A DNA stretch of 64,000 bases from the NCBI GenBank assembly GCA_030533445.1, contig CM060064.1, forward strand, positions 24,988,626 through 25,052,625. Direction: 5' to 3'. The translations under genes and the position numbers were made by a program. Shown in pieces: positions 58,591 through 64,000 of this stretch. Under the pieces are notes generated by a model. The model ran no database searches. It saw nothing but the letters and a program-made list of their open reading frames with translations, and was not told the origin of the DNA. How positions within the stretch are numbered: the stretch's first letter is position 1; each line of letters opens with the position of its first letter. Origin of the DNA: Cyprinodon diabolis. Lineage: Eukaryota > Chordata > Actinopteri > Cyprinodontiformes > Cyprinodontidae.

Positions 58591-61589
58591 ACGTTTTCTC
58601 AATGATAATTCATTTTAAAATTTTAAAGGAGTGTCAAGGAATTTCTACCATTAGATATTTGCATTTATTTTTGTGCCATTAGATCAACATTAATGCCATT
58701 TTAATGCAAATTAATTTTAAAGAGTAAGTAAATTTTTTGATAAATACATTTTTTTTTTTTTTACAAATAATATGAAAAGTGTTGCACACATTTTTCTTTT
58801 TTGCTGCATGTTTTCATTGCTTAGGTGCAAGAATCAGTGGTGACTTTTCCTACTAAGACCTTTAAAAAAGCCCGGTAAGAAGAAAGCCTTTGACACATGC
58901 TTAATACTATGTTTAAAGGAAAAAACACAGCATATCACTCTGAGCTCACCTTCCCCACTGCAAAACTTGATGGTGATGCTATCAAGCTGCCAACTCCGTG
59001 TTAAAGGTCTGAAATCAAAGTGCATGGGAAGAGTACTGCAGATAAATACAAGAAAATCCTCAAAGAATATCTGAGCCCAACAACCTTAACCCACATCCCT
59101 ATCTACAACGTAATGATACAGAGCAGAGCATATTCATGCAGAGGATGACTCAGCTAAAGCAGAGATCTGTGGCATTACTTAAAAAATTACTTTTCACAAA
59201 GTTTGATGAGTATAAAAGCACTAGAAGTTGAAAGGGATATGGTTTTGGGAAGCTACAGGATAACTATAACATTGTCTCCTACATTGTTATTTTATACTGC
59301 TAATTGTAAAATATGTTTAGCCAGTATTATGAATTGGACAAATATTACCATCCAGTTGTACATATCTTCCTTTTTTCACTCCAGAGTATGAACACTAATG
59401 CACAACAGATGATATTTTAAAACCTTATTCATTCTGTCCAATGCCTTATATAAATTACGGTTTTCAGATAAGAATTTCTGATTTAGAGCATTTTTTTTAA
59501 ACAAATAAACAATGATTCCATTTGCAAAGAATGAAAGAAGCAACTCATGCTCTGACAATGCATTGGAAATGTACTTTATAAAAGCCTTTCATGTTTTTAT
59601 TAACAGACTATGACCTTAAATCTCCTTTATGGGTAATGCAGCAAATGGACAGCATTTGAATGCTTTTTTCACTTTGTGTTTTATTTGTTACACAAAGAGA
59701 GCTTTTATTTCTATCCTTTTTATCACACACAGAGATACAGTAGTTACAATGAAAATTGCATTGGATATAATAGGTGGATAAATGTCCATGTATAAAAAAC
59801 CCCAACAGAGCCAGGAAAGATTGATTAGATGTTCTCCTTCAACAAGGGAACAGGTTTGTTTTGTTTCCAGCTGCTGCTTCGTAGCAAATGTTCTGAATTA
59901 AAAAAGGGGTTAAATGAGGTGTTACATCTAATTTTTTGTGCTCTGCCAATGTAGGAAGAAATTGAAATTATTTCGTAAAAACTTTGCTTCAAATAAACAT
60001 TTCTTTACTACATGAATAACTAAAGAACAATATTGAAACAGAAACTTCCATCAGTTTTAAAAAGTGCAAAAACGAAATGAAAGCTCTATCCTCAACTCTT
60101 TGTTACTCAATGCACTAAAATCTTTACAGCTTAAAGCCACAGGGTGGCGCTGCTTTGCTTTTGTCTATGTAGCTGTTTTCCTGCAGAGCCAGGATTCAAG
60201 GCTGCATTATTTTTGTTGCACCATTTGGGGGTGCAACAGTCCTTCCTCTAAAGTAAACTTAATTTATCATGGGCACTGAAAAGATGTAAACCTTTTTACA
60301 TATTTAATAAAACACTGTACTACTGACCCATTTTATGTGAAGGTTAGCGACCTATTAAAAATTCTGCTGCTTTGATAATTCTTTTATACTGATGAAAAAA
60401 AATCACATTTAATGCATAAACCTTAAATCATATCCTATAAAGCATATCTTAAAATGATAAACCTTAAATCATATACCATGAAGCATATCTTAAAATGATT
60501 AACCTTAAATCTTGATTACAGCAATGCTGATGCTTAATTTCTGACGATTGGTGCATGAAAAATTAGAAACATGAAAAAACCTGTAACCTGCTGTGTAACA
60601 GAACATCAGATGTGTTTTTTCCCCCCACTTATCAAGTCTTATCCTTGGAAAATAAAATAAAAGTAAAACAAAAAGTTGTTAGCAAACCTTAAACAAGCAA
60701 TGCAATGCTTCAGCTATAAATATGTTGTTTTTTCCTTCAAAGATAAAACCCCAGAGCTGCAACGAGACAATAAGTTATTTATTTGGTAAAGGTTTCAACA
60801 GGCTGGTACTTGTCTAAAATATGTTGCCTTCTGAAATAACAGTTATCTAACACATCAACCAACCAATCTTACAGTATATATACACACACAATGAAGACAT
60901 GAAGCTCTAAAAAAGTAGTGCCAGTGTAACAACAAGCTTCAGCATCACACAACGCCCAAATATTGCACATACATTTATAAATATACACTTTGACTTTGTG
61001 CCCCTTTTTAAAAACTTTGCGTGTGGTAGCGTGTTTACTGAATGTAAATTTGAACAGCATGGATTTCAGCCTTGTTTGAGGGGAAACAGGGAGAAATTAA
61101 ATCCTGTGGTGGATTATAAACACATACACTTCTTGCACACAGATTTGTAGGAATTTACACACACACATACACTCATTCACTGTAAAACCTATTAAAAGCA
61201 CTTGTGCTGAGATCTAAGTTCTCTTTGTGCTGCACAAAGACAAGAAAAACTTTTAGTATTGTCCTTTCAATATAATCCACTTGGTCTTCAGTTGTGGTGC
61301 TTCATTGCAATGTATAAAAAATGGACATGTGTGGGTAATTTAGCCTGATATGTGTGTTGTTCTGCTCCACTTTGCGTGCCGTGACCTCAGTTGTTGTGGC
61401 TCCAGAATGCGTGGCGCTGCTGTTTTTTTCTTGCAGTCAGTTTCTTTAAAAAAAAAAGATAGAAGTCTTCCAAATCAGGGGAATGGAGCTTCCAACTATT
61501 GCAGATCTCAGATCTGATTTTTGTCATTCAGAAGGTGCACTTTCCTCCTAAATCATAAACTTCGAACCAAGTGTTGTAATTCATTTTCT
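58591..61589 (-). other. ITGA8 3' UTR and intergenic gap
   Basis: No coding exon. The part nearest 61589 should be the integrin alpha-8 3' UTR on the minus strand; several TTTATT (antisense AATAAA) words exist, so its end cannot be fixed. A local duplication of CTTAAATCATATCMTRWAAAGCATATCTTAAAATGAT-type units (positions 60420-60510) is present. Confidence 0.45.
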
Positions 61590-63960
61590 TCAGGCATCCC
61601 CGGTTTGATCAGACGTTAGCTTCTCCTGGTCGGAGATGTTGTCATCTGCTGGCGGCCGTGCTCGGTCGAAGAAACCGCACTGCGGGAATCACATTCACAA
61701 GTTAATATTTAACATGGTAATAAAAATATTGTCTGACATCTTGAAAATATTGTAAAGAAGAACTTTAAAAAACATTATCTTAATTATTGGTTATTCTGGA
61801 CCAAAGTCTTTCAAAGTCTTTCTCTGTAGTTTGGTTGCTTGGAAGTTAATTGAAAGCTAAATCTTTTTGAATCCATTACTCAGATTGGTCAATCTGACTA
61901 TGATCAACACACTTTTCTTATTTTCCAACCTCTTCCTGTAAACTAAAGCTTTTTTTAAAATTGAACTCTACACCATCTTTGTATCAAGGGCAGAGAAATC
62001 CAACTAGCCAAGTGAATTACAGTATTTGCATGCAGTGCAATCCATCTTTGCTCACATATAATCTCACCGAATTTTTCATTCAAGCAGACCTAAGAGATTA
62101 TGATTCATTTCCCTGTGAAGCTGTGTTTCATTCTATTATCTAAACATACTCAGTTTAATTTTAACCAATTAATTATTTAGGCATTTAAAAAGCTTTTCAG
62201 ATACAACTTTGCATCTCTAACTAAAACTGCTTTTATACCGTAAACAAAGAGAATTTGGAAGGCTTTTACAAAATCTTGCTGGTTGCTGCAAAGAGGGATC
62301 TGATTAAGAGGCTGCTTGTCATTAATTGTAGCCTTCAGGTACCTGCATTGTTCTCTCATGTCACCCAAGGCCTTACACCACAGCTTTAATATGAATCATC
62401 CCACAGCTGGTTGAAGGTGCTTCTTGTAACTTATCATTGTGATGCAGCTGCTGTGTGCAGGAGGTTTTGACACTACTCTGACAGCATCCAGAAGGATTTC
62501 CCCCAGGAGCTAAGTTGAACAACTCATGATTGTCATGCCAATACATACAGTAATGTGATCAGTACTCTTGCATAAAAAAATCCATTTGTACCGGTATCCA
62601 CTGGTTAGGGAAACATATGCAAAATATCTTGATCAACATTCGGAAGAAATATTCAGGCACCCTGTCGGGCCCTGTAGGATCAACATTTTTATGTCTTTCT
62701 TTCAATATTTAATTCATTTTGTAATTTGGTTTTATCTTGCAGTGCTGTTATGGTGTGCACACATACCAGCAATTAAAGGTATTTTCTTTTCTTAACATTT
62801 CTTTCCTTTGTTTTAATTGCCATGGTGGGGGATGAGCCTCTTTCACGAGGAACAAAGGTATGGGAATGGGCTGAGTAGGCTTAAAACTGGGCACCGGCTC
62901 GCTAACCACTGAACTATGGGGGGGAGTTTAAATGTTTGCTTTAGTTAATTGTCACCCATCATATCTGCACAGTATGCTATCATGTAAAATCACATGTTAA
63001 AAACCAGCCTAATTACTCCTGGTATTCATCACCTCATTTCATCCACAGTTTAAGGAAACCTTGTGAATTATAAAGTGATTTATTATAAACCAGTGAATTG
63101 TGTTATCATTGCTATTATAGTACTAAAATTTATATTCTTCAAAATTGGTATTCATTGTAATGGATGTTGTTGGTAGCATTACATGATAATAATTTGTTTT
63201 GTGTAGCAAAGGGATGGGATTAAATAAATGTGTCTGCTTCATAGTCCTTTTGAACAGAGACTTTTCTTTTTCAGTAATGTTTTTTCCCTTTGTATCTACA
63301 TTGTTTTTTTTTTATTGTGGTCTTATGTCTAATGGGGAATATTGATGAAAGACTAGATATATGTTCCTACGTTTTAAAAGCAATTTTATAGAAATCCGGG
63401 ATGGAATAATTGATGCATATTACTGTAAAAACTATTTTCACTCTTGTACCTTCCACATCGCTAACGTCAGCATGGCCAGTACTAACAGGCCTAGCAATAT
63501 GGCCAGGATGATGACCCAAAGTGGCACAGCAAACGAAACATCAGGAGTGCCCCATAACACATGGGTTCCCATCTGCAGAAAAATAGATGCAAAAGTTGAT
63601 CATTTGTTTTTGCAACTGAGAACCGACAGCAATACTTTGTAGTTCTTTCCTTACCGAGGTTTTGTGTTGAGGCAGTGTGGATGGCTGAACACGATAGGGC
63701 ATAGATATGACCATAAAGGACACCGTGGAGTTTAGAATGTAGGGGTCGTTACGCCGCTTTAAGATGAAATACATAAATGAATGCAGGTTGAAATATTTAC
63801 AACTCACAAAAAGTAACATAACATGTATAAAGTAATTAATTATCACCTGCAAAAACGTATGTGCCCAAAGTCTTGATCTTATCTTAACAACGGCGCTCTG
63901 GCCTCGATCCAACCGACCAGCCATGCACGTAATCCTCAGACAGGAGACGTTGGTGCAGTT
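61590..63960 (-). CDS. itga8: Integrin alpha-8, last four exons (partial)
   Basis: C-terminal end of an RGD-class integrin alpha subunit that pairs with beta-1 at the plasma membrane and, in mammals, binds nephronectin during kidney development. Exons in transcript order: 63960-63847 (38 codons), 63756-63655 (34), 63572-63450 (41) and 61679-61590 (29 plus stop), all phase 0 with GT/AG borders. The first gives CLRITCMAGRLDRGQSAV and RSRLWAHTFLQ (end of the calf-2 domain). The second starts RRNDPYILNSTVSF. The third has the membrane helix PLWVIILAILLGLLVLAMLT. The last gives the cytoplasmic tail CGFFDRARPP (GFFxR motif) ending QTGDA. The pattern RLWAHTFLQ...RRNDPY and GFFDRARPP favours alpha-8 over alpha-V. 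Upstream exons lie outside the window; the first exon's acceptor at 63961-63962 is the best fit to the frame. Confidence 0.92.
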
Positions 63961-64000
63961 CTGATCAGTGGACAGTGAGAAGAAAGACATGAAAAAACTG

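Overview
The window reads as nuclear DNA of a ray-finned (teleost) fish, probably a percomorph. The evidence is multi-exon vertebrate genes with GT/AG introns, a fish-type FABP, and a repeat load of Tc1, hAT and Harbinger DNA transposons, L1 and L2-like LINEs, a tRNA-headed SINE with a GGAT tail, and long (AT)n runs. No bacterial, phage, CRISPR or operon-like structure is present.

Four protein-coding genes are supported. From left to right they are: a fatty-acid-binding protein of the FABP4/fabp11 type (+, 8618-9599, 4 exons, 134 aa); FAM8A1, an RDD-domain membrane protein that assists the HRD1 ER-associated degradation complex (+, 12477-17342, 5 exons, 324 aa); ataxin-1 (+, coding 49090-51760, two coding exons, 828 aa, with a probable 5' UTR exon near 45 kb and a long 3' UTR reaching about 56.6 or 58.6 kb); and the last four exons of integrin alpha-8 (-, 63960-61590), which converges on ataxin-1. 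The genes are unrelated in function. FAM8A1 and ATXN1 are also linked in mammals (human 6p22), so their association is probably ancestral; FABP and ITGA8 lie elsewhere in human.

The rest is intergenic and intronic DNA rich in transposon debris. From 1 to 8.4 kb there is a hAT MITE, a LINE 3' piece, a long microsatellite and a SINE/Tc1 junction. FAM8A1 introns hold a hAT MITE, a SINE split by a second hAT element, and a Harbinger MITE inside a Tc1 relic. From 19 to 34 kb there are LINE ends, a full-length dead Tc1 element, a TTAA-flanked MITE, a Tc1 relic split by a transposon carrying part of a RecQ-like helicase, and an L2-like LINE split by a foldback MITE. At 35,978-37,589 lies a complete Tc1 element with an uninterrupted DD34E transposase. 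From 38 to 44 kb there are a foldback element, a SINE, an antisense L1 with a hAT insertion, and two Harbinger-type elements. From 47 to 48.3 kb, upstream of the ataxin-1 coding exon, there are two more MITEs.

No clear new biological system was found. The most unusual items are the helicase-carrying transposon remnant (28,083-28,636), the apparently intact Tc1 copy, and the arrangement of the ataxin-1 gene: no polyglutamine tract, upstream ORFs, and 3' UTR seed matches for miR-101, miR-19 and miR-130. All family names come from reading and recall, not from database searches.
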